A stretch of 64,000 bases of DNA from Clostridiales bacterium (GCA_015056085.1 SVHA01000007.1:24467-88466), one strand, 5' to 3'. Numbered from the stretch's first letter, positions 45,540 through 54,273 are shown. Numbers and translations are program-made. Notes: generated by a model not told the origin, from the sequence alone.

Positions 45540-46142
45540 ATGCTGATTCTCACCATGATTTGCCTGATCCTGCTCACGCCCGTGCGGCTGCATCTGCACC
45601 TGTTTTACCAGGAAGAGATGCAAGGACGGCTGAAGGTGCAGATGTGGAATGCCTGCCGGGAGTTTGCCTTCCGCACAGCCATGAAGGACGGCCGACGGCA
45701 GCTTTTGTGGGGCCGAAGCGACGGCAAGGAAGGGCCCCTTCCCTCGCCGGGAGAGCCGTTTCAGCAAATCAAAACCGCCCTTTCCCTGTGGAAGAACACG
45801 CACCATGCCCGCAAGTTTCTGCTGCGCCACATAGAGGTGACAGACGCCCGGTTTGCCCTGCGTCTGGGCGGGGAAAACGCCGCCCGCATCGCCCTGTGGA
45901 CGGGGCTGATGCAGGGCGTCATGCAGACGCTACCGCCTGCCCTTCGCAGGAAGGTGACATGGCGCCTGACGCCGGACTTTTTTCATGCCCGCAGCATTTT
46001 CCAGGGCCAGTGCATCCTTTTCTTCCATCTGGGCACGATATTGGTATCATCAGCCATGTTCTTTTGGGCTTATGGGTCCCTCAAGAGGCAAAAATCACCC
46101 CATCACAAGGAGGCAAGCAGACATGGAACATCCCATTGGTGA
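45540..46142 (+). CDS. DUF2953-type membrane protein
   Basis: 200 residues. An N-terminal hydrophobic helix (LILTMICLILLTPVRLHLHLFY) is followed by a basic soluble region (LFYQEEMQGRLKVQMW.., HIEVTDARFALRLGGENAARIALWTGLMQG) and a C-terminal helix (CILFFHLGTILVSSAMFFWAYG). This order, and its place directly before a GerW/YtfJ gene, match DUF2953 proteins of spore-formers. CAGGAGG lies before the ATG at 45540. It overlaps gerW by 20 bases. The function is unknown. Confidence 0.75.
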   Translation: MLILTMICLILLTPVRLHLHLFYQEEMQGRLKVQMWNACREFAFRTAMKDGRRQLLWGRSDGKEGPLPSPGEPFQQIKTALSLWKNTHHARKFLLRHIEVTDARFALRLGGENAARIALWTGLMQGVMQTLPPALRRKVTWRLTPDFFHARSIFQGQCILFFHLGTILVSSAMFFWAYGSLKRQKSPHHKEASRHGTSHW

Positions 46143-46542
46143 ACTGATGCAGACCGCCATGGCGTCCATCAAGGACATGGTGGACGTCAACACCGTAGTG
46201 GGCGACCCGGTGACCGCCGCCGGGGGCACCACCATCATCCCCATTTCCAAGGTATCCTTCGGGTATGTCACCGCCGGGGGCGACCTGGCCCATCAGGACA
46301 AGCACCTGCCCGCAGAGGCGGACTTCCCCTTTGCCGGGGGCAGCGGCGCCGGCGTTTCGGTGCAGCCGGTGGGATTTCTGGTGGTGACAAAGGACGGCGT
46401 GCGGATGCTGCCCGCTCAGTGTCCCACAGTGGCCGACAGGATGGTGGAACTGATCCCCACGGTGATGGAGGACGTGCGCCATCTGATGGCCCGCCCCGAT
46501 GCATCCCGTGAAGCGGACGGAGGGAGCGAATGCGCAAACTGA
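46123..46542 (+). CDS. ytfJ: GerW/YtfJ-family sporulation protein
   Basis: 139 residues. MEHPIGELMQTAMASIKDMVDVNTVVGDPVTAAGGTTIIPISKVSFGYVTAGGD and the glycine-rich GGSGAGVSVQPVGFLVV define the family, which in Bacillus is needed for lysozyme-triggered spore germination. AAGGAGG lies before the ATG. It overlaps both neighbours (20 bases with DUF2953, 13 with the carboxypeptidase), so the three are translated together. It is the best hint that this lineage forms or once formed spores. Confidence 0.9.
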   Translation: MEHPIGELMQTAMASIKDMVDVNTVVGDPVTAAGGTTIIPISKVSFGYVTAGGDLAHQDKHLPAEADFPFAGGSGAGVSVQPVGFLVVTKDGVRMLPAQCPTVADRMVELIPTVMEDVRHLMARPDASREADGGSECAN

Positions 46543-47645
46543 TTCCCTCCCTGGCAGCGGGATTACTGCTGCTGTTTTCCGGCTCCGCCAAAGCCCAGGA
46601 GGTTTCCACCGGCGCCGCTGCCTGCCTGCTGATGGACGCCGATTCCGGCAGGGTGCTGCTCAGTCACAACGCTGATACACCCCTGCCCATGGCCTCCACC
46701 ACCAAGGTGATGACGGCGCTTCTGGCCATTGAACTGGGCAACATGGACGCCCCCGTGACCTGCTCCAAGAATGCCTACGGCGTGCCCGGCACCAGCATCT
46801 ATCTCTCTTTGGGGGAAACGCTGACGCTGCGGGAAATGCTCTACGGGCTGATGCTGTGCTCCGGCAATGACGCCGCCGTCGCCATTGCGGAACACATCGG
46901 CGGCAGCGCAGAGGAATTCTGCCGAATGATGACCGCCCGGGCGAAAGAACTGGGCTGCACAAACACCGTTTTTCTCACGCCCCATGGCCTGCCCATGGAA
47001 GGCCACTACACCACCGCAAGGGACCTGGCCATCATCGCCCGCCACGCCATGACGCTGCCCCTGTTCCGGGAAATCGTCAGCACCAGCCGGGCCACCATCC
47101 CCTGGGAAGGCCGTGCTTATCCCCGGGTGCTCACCAACAAAAACCGGCTCCTGACGGACTATCCCGGCTGTACGGGCATCAAAACCGGGTACACAAAAAA
47201 AGCCGGGCGATGCCTTGTTTTCGGCGCCCGGAGAGACGATATGGAAGTGATCGGCGTGGTGCTGAACTGCTACGACTGGTTTGACGAAGCCGCAAGGTTG
47301 ATGAACCGCGCCTTTGAGAATTACACCCATGTCACCATGGGGCTAAAGGGGGATTGCCTTCGCACCGTGCCCGTGGAGAAAGGCACGATCCCGGAAGTCC
47401 CTGCCCTGCTGGGAAAGGACCTCTCTGGGGTGATTTCCTCCGGCGCTGTGCCGCAGGTGTGCATCCACCTGCCGGAAAGCCTGTCAGCGCCCTTGCACGA
47501 GGGCGACGTCATCGGCACCGCCTGCCTGATGGAAGGCGACGAGGCCATCGCTGAAGTGCCGCTGTGCTGCGGCGCAGATGTGCTGGAGGATGACTATGCC
47601 GCAAGGTGGCATCTGTATTGGGACAACTGGCTGGCAGTGCCTTAA
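46530..47645 (+). CDS. dacF: D-alanyl-D-alanine carboxypeptidase (DacF/PBP5-like)
   Basis: 371 residues. A signal peptide (to AKAQE) precedes a peptidase S11 domain: SxxK in MASTTKVMTALLA, SGN in LCSGNDAA and KTG in GIKTGYTKKAGR. The C-terminal PBP5 beta domain follows. It trims the terminal D-Ala of peptidoglycan stems. The usual C-terminal amphipathic anchor is not obvious. Its coupling to GerW fits a sporulation-linked DacF, though a general role cannot be excluded. Confidence 0.92.
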   Translation: MRKLIPSLAAGLLLLFSGSAKAQEVSTGAAACLLMDADSGRVLLSHNADTPLPMASTTKVMTALLAIELGNMDAPVTCSKNAYGVPGTSIYLSLGETLTLREMLYGLMLCSGNDAAVAIAEHIGGSAEEFCRMMTARAKELGCTNTVFLTPHGLPMEGHYTTARDLAIIARHAMTLPLFREIVSTSRATIPWEGRAYPRVLTNKNRLLTDYPGCTGIKTGYTKKAGRCLVFGARRDDMEVIGVVLNCYDWFDEAARLMNRAFENYTHVTMGLKGDCLRTVPVEKGTIPEVPALLGKDLSGVISSGAVPQVCIHLPESLSAPLHEGDVIGTACLMEGDEAIAEVPLCCGADVLEDDYAARWHLYWDNWLAVP

Positions 47646-47663
47646 AACAGGCGTACCCGGGAG

Positions 47664-47700
47664 CAAAAACGAGCATCCGTCATATAGACGGATGCTCGTT
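47664..47700 (-). terminator. Terminator of the DUF4180 gene
   Basis: AACGAGCATCCGTC-atata-GACGGATGCTCGTT, a 14-base-pair stem; on the minus strand it is followed by TTTTTG. Confidence 0.82.
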
Positions 47701-47725
47701 GGATTTGGGAGCGGAAAATTGGAAT

Positions 47726-48088
47726 TTACCGTGTCAGCATTTCGATGGCTTCATCCTGTGTAGCAACGAAAAAAACATCCTTACCCTTGTTGCTTTCATA
47801 GATAAAGTCTTTTAGTGGCTTGCTTGTGTAATGGGAATAATCACCGTAAATTGCAATACGACCACCGTAATTCACATATTTTTGTAAAATCTCACCTGCA
47901 AGTCCTTTGCTGAGGATGAAAAAATCCTCTACAATCTTTTCTTTGTCTACAACGATGTTTTTTGTGCCAATATCATATTTTGCAGACATAAGCACATCTA
48001 AGGCAGATTGGGCATCTGTGATGACAATTTCATTACTATTCACGACGGCACAAGCAATGCCGTTCTTTTCAATTTTTGTTAATTGCAT
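47726..48088 (-). CDS. DUF4180 protein, AT-rich
   Basis: 120 residues. DIGTKNIVVDKEKIVEDFFILSKGLAGEILQKYVNYGGRIAIYGDYSHYTSKPLKDFIYESNKGKDVFFV matches DUF4180, a small alpha/beta family of unknown function. AAGGA lies before the ATG at 48088; the frame continues upstream through the neighbouring ABC gene but that part is a shadow. The gene is clearly more AT-rich than both flanks, which suggests recent transfer. Confidence 0.85.
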   Translation of the reverse strand: MQLTKIEKNGIACAVVNSNEIVITDAQSALDVLMSAKYDIGTKNIVVDKEKIVEDFFILSKGLAGEILQKYVNYGGRIAIYGDYSHYTSKPLKDFIYESNKGKDVFFVATQDEAIEMLTR

Positions 48089-48140
48089 TTTGCTATTTCC
48101 TTGCAAATTCTGATTTGTCCCATTGAATCCACCAAAGGCA

Positions 48141-48166
48141 GCAAGCCACGCACTCGCATGGCTTGC
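48141..48166 (-). terminator. Weak hairpin after the ABC exporter pair
   Basis: GCAAGCCA (48141-48148) pairs with TGGCTTGC (48159-48166). Only a short T stretch follows on the minus strand. Confidence 0.4.
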
Positions 48167-48185
48167 TGTTGTTGCATGAGGGAGA

Positions 48186-50036
48186 TTACTTCTTCCCGTC
48201 GAGGATTTCCATCCCCTGTTCCTCCTGGAACTGGTTGGTGTAGAGGTTGTAGTAGTACCCCTGCCGGGCGATGAGCTGGCGGTGGGTGCCGTCCTCCACG
48301 ATCTTGCCGTTCTGGATGACCAGAATCCTGTCAGCCGAGCGGACGGTGGACAGGCGGTGGGCAATGATGAAACTGGTGCGGCCTTCCAGCACCGTCTGGA
48401 TGGCGTGCTGAATGAGCTGCTCGGTTTCCGTATCCACAGAGGAGGTGGCTTCGTCCAGCACGAAGATGGAGGGGTTGGTCAGGATGGCACGGGCGAAGGA
48501 CACCAGCTGCTTCTGGCCGGTGGACAGGCGGTTGCCGCCTTCACCGACCTGAGACTGATAGCCGTCCGCCATTTTCAGAATGAAGGGCTCTGCGCCCACC
48601 ATGCGGGCGGCCTGGGCCACTTCCTCATCGGTGGCTTCCGGGCGACCATAGCGGATGTTATCCGCCACCGTGCCGGAGAACAGGTGGGGGGATTGCAGCA
48701 CATAGCCGAGGTTGCTCTGCAGCCACAGTTGGCTGCGGTTGCGGTAGTCCTCGCCGTCAATGCGGATGACGCCCTCGGTGGGCTCATAGAATCGGCAGAT
48801 GAGGTTGACGATGGTGGACTTACCGGAGCCGGTCTCACCCACCAAAGCGATGGTTTGTCCATGCCGGATGTGGAGGTTGAAATCCTCCAGCACCTTTTCG
48901 CCTTCCTTGTAGCGGAAGGTGACGTGCTCAAAGTCGATATCGCCCACCAGTTTGGGCCAGTTTTCCTTCCTGGGGTGGAAGTTATCGCCGTAGACGGCCT
49001 CCACCTCGGGGGAATCCACGATTTCCGGCTCGGTTTCCAGCAGCGTCAGCACACGTTCCGCCGCCGCCTGAGAGGACTGCAGGTCGGCGAACATCCGGGC
49101 GATGTCACGCACGGGCTGGAAGAAGGACACGGTGTAGTTCACAAACACCTGCAGCGTACCGATGGTCATGACAGTGCCCAGCAGTTCCGTGCCGGAGAGA
49201 ATGGACTGACCGCCCTGCCAGAGGGTGAACGCCGTCGCCAGAGAGCCCAGGGACACCACAATGGGCAGGAACAGGGAGGACAGCGTAGCCGCCCGGACGG
49301 AAGACTTCTTCATTTCCCGGCAGGTGACGTCGAATTCCGCCATGTTCATTTCTTCACGAACAAGGGTCTTGGTGGTTTTGGCGCCGTTGATGCCTTCGTT
49401 AAAGCCGGCGGTGATCTCACTGTTGCGCTTGCGTACCTGACGCCAGGAATGGAGGATGCCCTTCTGGAATTTCCAGGAGATGACCGCCAGCGGCGGAATC
49501 ACCAGCATGACGATCAGGCCCAGTTTCCAGTTCAGAAGCAGCATCTGCACGCTGCACATCACCAGATACACCACGCCCCAGCACAAATCTACCAGCGACC
49601 AGCCGATGGTTTCCGAAAGGCGCTGGGCATCGTTGGTCAGGCGGGACATGATGAAGCCCACAGGCGTCCTGTCATAGTAGGAGAAGGGCAATTCCTGCAG
49701 TTTCTGAAAGCCCTTTTTGCGGATGAGGTGGCAGAGGTTTGTTTCCACAATACCGCCCTGCATCAGAAAGCCGAAAATCACCAGCACCTGCACCAGAATC
49801 ATCACGGCGTAGGCGATGACGAAGCCAGTCATATCCTGCGGCGTTTCAGAAAGGATGAAGGAGTCGATGGCGATGCCCGTCATGCGGGGAATCAGCACGT
49901 CGATGATGGCGCTGACGGACATCATCAGCACGATGTAGAGCAGATTTTTGTAATACGGTTTTGCCAGCACCAGGAGTTTCCGCCACAGGGAAAGGTCAAA
50001 TCGTTTGGTATAGTCTGTTTCCTGAAAGGATTGCAT
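48186..50036 (-). CDS. Heterodimeric ABC exporter subunit, catalytically complete half (BmrD/LmrD-like)
   Basis: 616 residues: a membrane domain of six helices and an ATPase domain. Walker A GETGSGKST, non-canonical signature LSTGQKQ, Walker B IFVLDEATSSVD with catalytic Glu, and H-loop IAHRLS. It starts one base after the stop of its partner. Together with 50038-51894 it forms an asymmetric multidrug-exporter type pair, as in BmrCD and LmrCD. Transcription comes from the attenuated promoter at 52125-52153. Confidence 0.92.
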   Translation of the reverse strand: MQSFQETDYTKRFDLSLWRKLLVLAKPYYKNLLYIVLMMSVSAIIDVLIPRMTGIAIDSFILSETPQDMTGFVIAYAVMILVQVLVIFGFLMQGGIVETNLCHLIRKKGFQKLQELPFSYYDRTPVGFIMSRLTNDAQRLSETIGWSLVDLCWGVVYLVMCSVQMLLLNWKLGLIVMLVIPPLAVISWKFQKGILHSWRQVRKRNSEITAGFNEGINGAKTTKTLVREEMNMAEFDVTCREMKKSSVRAATLSSLFLPIVVSLGSLATAFTLWQGGQSILSGTELLGTVMTIGTLQVFVNYTVSFFQPVRDIARMFADLQSSQAAAERVLTLLETEPEIVDSPEVEAVYGDNFHPRKENWPKLVGDIDFEHVTFRYKEGEKVLEDFNLHIRHGQTIALVGETGSGKSTIVNLICRFYEPTEGVIRIDGEDYRNRSQLWLQSNLGYVLQSPHLFSGTVADNIRYGRPEATDEEVAQAARMVGAEPFILKMADGYQSQVGEGGNRLSTGQKQLVSFARAILTNPSIFVLDEATSSVDTETEQLIQHAIQTVLEGRTSFIIAHRLSTVRSADRILVIQNGKIVEDGTHRQLIARQGYYYNLYTNQFQEEQGMEILDGKK

Positions 50037-50037
50037 A

Positions 50038-51894
50038 TCAGTTCACCTCCCCGGTGAAGGCTGCTTGTTGTTCAGCCAGACAAGCCTGCTGAAGTTCCTC
50101 CTCCAGCACGCTCTGAATTCTGTTGATGCGCTGATACAGGCCTTCCTGCGCCGCCAGTTCCCCGTGGCTGCCCTGCTGGGTGATGCGGCCATCCTCCAGC
50201 ACAAGAATCATATCCGCCTGGCTGAGGGTGGTGACGCGATGGCTGATGATCAGCGTGGTGACGCCCTTCTTTTCATGGCGCAGCGCAGAGCGGATTGACG
50301 CGTCGGTTTCCGTGTCCACGGCAGAGAGGGAGTCGTCGAAAATGAGAATGTTGTTGTCCTTGAGCAGGGTGCGGGCAATGGCAATGCGCTGCTTCTGTCC
50401 GCCGGAGAGGGTCACGCCCCGCTCGCCCACCAGCGTATCCCAGCCCTTGTCGGCACGGGAGATGAAGCCAGTGGCGGCGGCAATATCCGCCGCATGGACA
50501 ACGTCTTTTTCCTCCGGGGACTTTAGGGCGATGCCCACGTTATCCCGGATGGACTTGGAATACAGGAAGGGTTCCTGCAGAATCAGGCCCACATGGCGCC
50601 GCAGGTGCTTACGATCCACTTTGCTGATGTCCACGCCGCCAATGGTGATGACGCCGCTGGTGGGCTCATACAGGCGCTGAAGCAGATACACCAGCGTGGA
50701 TTTGCCGCTGCCCGTGCCGCCCAGAATGGCCGCCGTCTTGCCGGCGGGAATGGTGAAGGACACGTCATGCAGCACAGGCACGCCGTCATCAGGATAGGCA
50801 AAGGACACATGGTCAAAGACGATGTCGCCGTCAAGGTCGGGGGTGATGGCGTCGGGCTCTTCCGGCTCGGCAGGGGCATGAAGAATCTCCTGAATGCGCT
50901 CCATGGAGATCAGCGCCTTGCCTGCGCCGGACAGGGTGCGCCCCAGCTGTCGGATGGGGAACAACAGCATACCGATGTAGTTGGTGAAGATGATCAGCGT
51001 ACCCACGCTGATTTCACCCTGGCTGGCATAATACACGCACACCAGCAGCGTCAGCATCTGCTGACCCATGCTCAGGGCGTCGCCGCCGCCCCAGTAGATG
51101 GCCAGCAGGTCCGTCAGGCGGCGATTCTTCTTTTTCAGGTCGTCATTGGCAGCGGAAAACTTTTCCACTTCCCGCTCCTGCTGACCAAAGGCACGCACCA
51201 CGCGCACGCCGGAGAGGTTTTCCTGCAAGACGGCGCTGAGTTTGCCCTCGGCTTCGTCGCTTTCCCGGAAGGAAGAGCGCACCTTCTTGAAAAACCACAT
51301 GGCAAACCAGAACAGGAACGGCACCAGCACCATGGAGATCAGGGTGATCTTGACGCTGCGGGTGATGAGCATACTCAGTGCGATGGTCACCATCAGCAGG
51401 GTGTTGACCACTTCCATCAGTTCCATGGACAAAAAGCGGCGGATGGTATCCACGTCAGAGGTGCAGCGCTGAATCAGGTCGCCTGTTTCAGCCTTCACAT
51501 GATAAGAGAAAGGCAGTTTTTGCAGGTGATCATACAGTTTGCGCCTGAGGGACAGGGCGATGGTTTCGCTGGTCTGGGCGTTGAGGCGGCCCTTTGCGAA
51601 GGAAAACACGCCGTTTAAGACATTCAGCGCCACCAGGATGAGACCCATCAGCCACAGATTGGCCCGGAAGAACTCCCGGCCGCCCAAAGCACGGATGGGG
51701 ACCAGCAGAAACTCCGGCAGGCTGGAAGGCTCATTGCCCAGAATGCAGTCGATGGTTTCCGCCAGCACCAGGGGCGTGAGGAAACCGATGATGACAATCG
51801 CCACCGTGGAAATCAGGGTGCCCGCATATCGCAGCGCATTCTCCTTCATCAGGGAAAGCAGCGCACGAAAGGGCGCAGAAGAGTGTTTTTTCAT
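50038..51894 (-). CDS. Heterodimeric ABC exporter subunit, degenerate-site half (BmrC/LmrC-like)
   Basis: 618 residues. Walker A GGTGSGKST and signature LSGGQKQR are canonical, but Walker B is ILIFDDSLSAVD, with Asp for the catalytic Glu. The ATG at 51894 follows GGAGG by four bases; the longer frame runs through the attenuator and is rejected. The preceding 230 bases hold a promoter, a leader peptide and an intrinsic terminator, so expression depends on reading through that terminator. Drug export is the likely role, by family and by regulation. Confidence 0.92.
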   Translation of the reverse strand: MKKHSSAPFRALLSLMKENALRYAGTLISTVAIVIIGFLTPLVLAETIDCILGNEPSSLPEFLLVPIRALGGREFFRANLWLMGLILVALNVLNGVFSFAKGRLNAQTSETIALSLRRKLYDHLQKLPFSYHVKAETGDLIQRCTSDVDTIRRFLSMELMEVVNTLLMVTIALSMLITRSVKITLISMVLVPFLFWFAMWFFKKVRSSFRESDEAEGKLSAVLQENLSGVRVVRAFGQQEREVEKFSAANDDLKKKNRRLTDLLAIYWGGGDALSMGQQMLTLLVCVYYASQGEISVGTLIIFTNYIGMLLFPIRQLGRTLSGAGKALISMERIQEILHAPAEPEEPDAITPDLDGDIVFDHVSFAYPDDGVPVLHDVSFTIPAGKTAAILGGTGSGKSTLVYLLQRLYEPTSGVITIGGVDISKVDRKHLRRHVGLILQEPFLYSKSIRDNVGIALKSPEEKDVVHAADIAAATGFISRADKGWDTLVGERGVTLSGGQKQRIAIARTLLKDNNILIFDDSLSAVDTETDASIRSALRHEKKGVTTLIISHRVTTLSQADMILVLEDGRITQQGSHGELAAQEGLYQRINRIQSVLEEELQQACLAEQQAAFTGEVN

Positions 51895-51923
51895 GGTACC
51901 TCCATTACATAAACCAGGTCGAT

Positions 51924-51960
51924 AACAAAAAACGCCGCACTGCCTGTGGGCAGCCGGCGT
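51924..51960 (-). terminator. Attenuator terminator upstream of the ABC exporter
   Basis: On the minus strand, CGCCG-g-CTGCC-caca-GGCAG-tg-CGGCG followed by TTTTTT (51927-51932). It lies 30 bases before the exporter start and after the leader peptide. Confidence 0.88.
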
Positions 51961-51991
51961 ATGAAAACAGATTACGGCAGGAGAATCCTCC

Positions 51992-52072
51992 TTAACAGAC
52001 CGCACCCATTTCAAGAGGCTGTGCAAACAGGCAGACATCACCAGAGAATACATTGGCGTTCCAGAACTTCAT
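51992..52072 (-). CDS. Leader peptide of the ABC exporter attenuator (26 codons)
   Basis: A 26-residue frame begins MKFWNANVFSG, continues DVCLFAQPLEMGAVC and stops at TAA (51992-51994). AGGAGG (plus-strand complement 52081-52086) stands eight bases before the ATG, as good a ribosome site as any in the window. It lies between a promoter and an intrinsic terminator. Codons 13-19 (52034-52017) contain CTGCCTG and CAGCC, which are complementary to CAGGCAG and GGCTG of the terminator hairpin. The peptide is therefore likely a translation sensor rather than a functional product, like BmrB in Bacillus. No homology to BmrB is visible by eye. Confidence 0.75.
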   Translation of the reverse strand: MKFWNANVFSGDVCLFAQPLEMGAVC

Positions 52073-52124
52073 CACAGCAGCCTCCTTTCATGGTTTCGTA
52101 ACAGAATCTCTTCTGTCCGGGTAC

Positions 52125-52153
52125 AGTATATGCCTGATTTTCCCATCCGTCAA
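52125..52153 (-). promoter_or_regulatory. Promoter of the attenuated ABC exporter transcript
   Basis: On the minus strand, TTGACG (52148-52153), 17 bases and TATACT (52125-52130). The leader ATG is about 45 bases downstream of the predicted start. Confidence 0.85.
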
Positions 52154-52181
52154 GGGGAACAAGAAAAAATATTTTTGGGGG

Positions 52182-52949
52182 TCAGATGCTCACGCCCGCA
52201 GCCATGGCGGCCATGTCCTGCAAGGCCCTCTCCGCCAGGGGGACGTCGGTCTCGTTGGACAGGAAGCAGAAAATGACGGGATGCTCGGCAAATATCACGC
52301 CCACATCGTGGGTGATACCGTCGTCCTCGCCGGTTTTGTGGGCGCAGCGGATGCCTTTGTCGTGGAGGAAGAAGGGCATTTTGCCGTTGAGCCGCTGATC
52401 TTTGAGGATGTTCAGCATCCTCAGGGAGGCTTCCTCGCTGATGATTTCGCCCTTCAGCAGTCCTTGCAGCACCTTACCCATGTCTGCGGCGGAAACGTAG
52501 TTCTGCACGCCCCTGCGGGACAGTTCCGGCTCATACAGGCGGCGGTTGACCCTCGTGCCTGTCAGACCCAGGGATTCAGACGTGGCATTGATGGCGTCGA
52601 TGCCCAGACGGTCAATCATCAGGTTGGTGGCGGTGTTGTCGGAAACAATGATCATCAGCGTCACCAGGTCAAGGAGCGTCACCTGCAGCCCGTCATGGAG
52701 ATAGGTCAGGGCGCCGCAGCTGGGCTTTTTGTGCTCCGGGCGGATGGTGACGACTTCGTTTTCATCCAGTTCACCGGATGCAAAGCGGCGGAAGGCCTCC
52801 ACCATCACCGGGATTTTGATGACGCTGGCGGACTGCAGGGGCAAATCCGCCTGATAGGCGCCTTCCTCCCCTGTCACCGTGTCCAGCACATATACGCCGA
52901 TTTTGCCCGGCAGGGCGGCAGCCTTTTCCAGGATGGCCGTCATGTTCAT
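52182..52949 (-). CDS. Class A beta-lactamase-like serine hydrolase without signal peptide
   Basis: 255 residues. The catalytic motifs are intact: SxxK in QSASVIKIPVMV near residue 42, SDN in IIVSDNTATNLMIDRLG near 108, EPELS where class A enzymes have ExxxN, and KTG in HKTGEDDGITHDVGV. There is no signal peptide, so the product should stay in the cytoplasm unless exported another way, which is unusual for a beta-lactamase. The start at 52949 overlaps the upstream glycosyltransferase stop (ATGA) after AAGGAGGAAGG. It may be a hydrolase of another amide or ester rather than a true resistance enzyme. Confidence 0.85.
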   Translation of the reverse strand: MNMTAILEKAAALPGKIGVYVLDTVTGEEGAYQADLPLQSASVIKIPVMVEAFRRFASGELDENEVVTIRPEHKKPSCGALTYLHDGLQVTLLDLVTLMIIVSDNTATNLMIDRLGIDAINATSESLGLTGTRVNRRLYEPELSRRGVQNYVSAADMGKVLQGLLKGEIISEEASLRMLNILKDQRLNGKMPFFLHDKGIRCAHKTGEDDGITHDVGVIFAEHPVIFCFLSNETDVPLAERALQDMAAMAAGVSI

Positions 52950-54235
52950 GAGGCGCCTTCCTCCTTTTGGGATGCTTCCGTCTGCTGATTCCAGGCGGCA
53001 ATCTCCATTTCCACAATGTCCGCTGCCCGCACAACGCCGCACTCCTGGCGCATACTGTCAGCCAGCGCCCGGGCAGCCGCCCGGTAGCGGGGCCGGGAGG
53101 TCAGGTCAATCAGCGCGCGGGTCAGGCGTACCACAGTCAATGCGTCCCGGGAAATAGGCCGGGGGCCGCAGCCCAGTTTGTGCACCTGATTGCCCCAGAA
53201 AGGCTGGTCGCCGCCAAAGGGAATCACCAGCGTGGGCCGGCCGTAGCGAAGGCCCGCCGCCGTGGTACCTGCGCCGCCGTGATGCACCACAGCGCTGACC
53301 CGGGGGAACAGCCAGTCATGGGGCAGATATTCCACGAAGAACACATTGTCATTGCCCTTCATGTGGGAGTTGTCCGCCCAGCCGGTGGCAATAATGGCCC
53401 GCACCTTGGCAGCCTTCACCGCCCGGAGCACCTTGGTCATGGTTTTGTTCATGTTGCCCGACACCATGGAGCCAAAGCCGATGTACACCGGCTTTTCTCC
53501 CGCCGCCAGGAAGGCTTCCAGTTCCGGCGAGGGGGTATAGTCGATGGGCATATCGTCATACCAGAAGCCGGACATATGGATGTGGTCGTTCCACTCGGCA
53601 GGACGGGGCATCACCTGGGGGGAAGTGGCATAAATCACCGGAACGGTATGACCGCCGCAGACGTAATCAGGATGGGTGTGCACCTTGCGAAGGGGCATCC
53701 CGTTTTCCTTGCGCCAGTCGGTGAGATACCACTTTTCCAGAATGCCGATGAGGAGATAGCCAATCTTGTAGCTGGCCTTGTTCCACGCTTTGCCCAGCCG
53801 CTGGAAGGGTGCAGAAGAAATGGGCATGGAGGAATTGGGGTCCATGGGGAAATAATGGGTCTGAATGCAGGGAATCTGATATTTTTCGGCAATGGAATAA
53901 TACATGGAGCCGAAGAAGGTGCAGATGAGGGCGTCGGCGTCCTCACAGGCCCGCATCAGGTCTTTGAGCAGCACAGGCGCAATCTCCCGGATGGTCTTTT
54001 CCACCTGGGAGAGATACTTCACGCCGGAGGTGCCGGGCTTCATGATGTTTGCCATCATTTCCACCACATTGCCTGTGATGGGCGCATAACCCAGCCCTTC
54101 CTTCTCCAGCGTTTCCCGGAAGGAATCAAAGCAGGCAATGGTGATCTGATGGCCTCTTGACTTCAGTTCACGCCCCAGGAGAATATAAGGCCGAACGTCG
54201 CCGGTGGACCCCAGGGCAATCATGGTGATTTTCAA
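52946..54235 (-). CDS. GT1-family glycosyltransferase (UGT/MGT-like)
   Basis: 429 residues with the two-lobed GT-B fold. MKITMIALGSTGDVRPYILLGRELKSRGHQITIAC is the acceptor-lobe start, and VHHGGAGTTAAGLRYGRPTLVIPFGGDQPFWG near 330 is the nucleotide-sugar binding signature shared by sterol glucosyltransferases, macrolide glycosyltransferases and antibiotic-tailoring enzymes. The start is TTG at 54235, seven bases after AAAGGAGG; the next ATG would delete part of the first strand. It is coupled to the beta-lactamase-like gene. Substrate unknown: a lipid or a drug are both possible. Confidence 0.88.
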   Translation of the reverse strand: MKITMIALGSTGDVRPYILLGRELKSRGHQITIACFDSFRETLEKEGLGYAPITGNVVEMMANIMKPGTSGVKYLSQVEKTIREIAPVLLKDLMRACEDADALICTFFGSMYYSIAEKYQIPCIQTHYFPMDPNSSMPISSAPFQRLGKAWNKASYKIGYLLIGILEKWYLTDWRKENGMPLRKVHTHPDYVCGGHTVPVIYATSPQVMPRPAEWNDHIHMSGFWYDDMPIDYTPSPELEAFLAAGEKPVYIGFGSMVSGNMNKTMTKVLRAVKAAKVRAIIATGWADNSHMKGNDNVFFVEYLPHDWLFPRVSAVVHHGGAGTTAAGLRYGRPTLVIPFGGDQPFWGNQVHKLGCGPRPISRDALTVVRLTRALIDLTSRPRYRAAARALADSMRQECGVVRAADIVEMEIAAWNQQTEASQKEEGAS

Positions 54236-54273
54236 GGAACAACCTCCTTTGACAGAAAATTGCCACCCCTACT

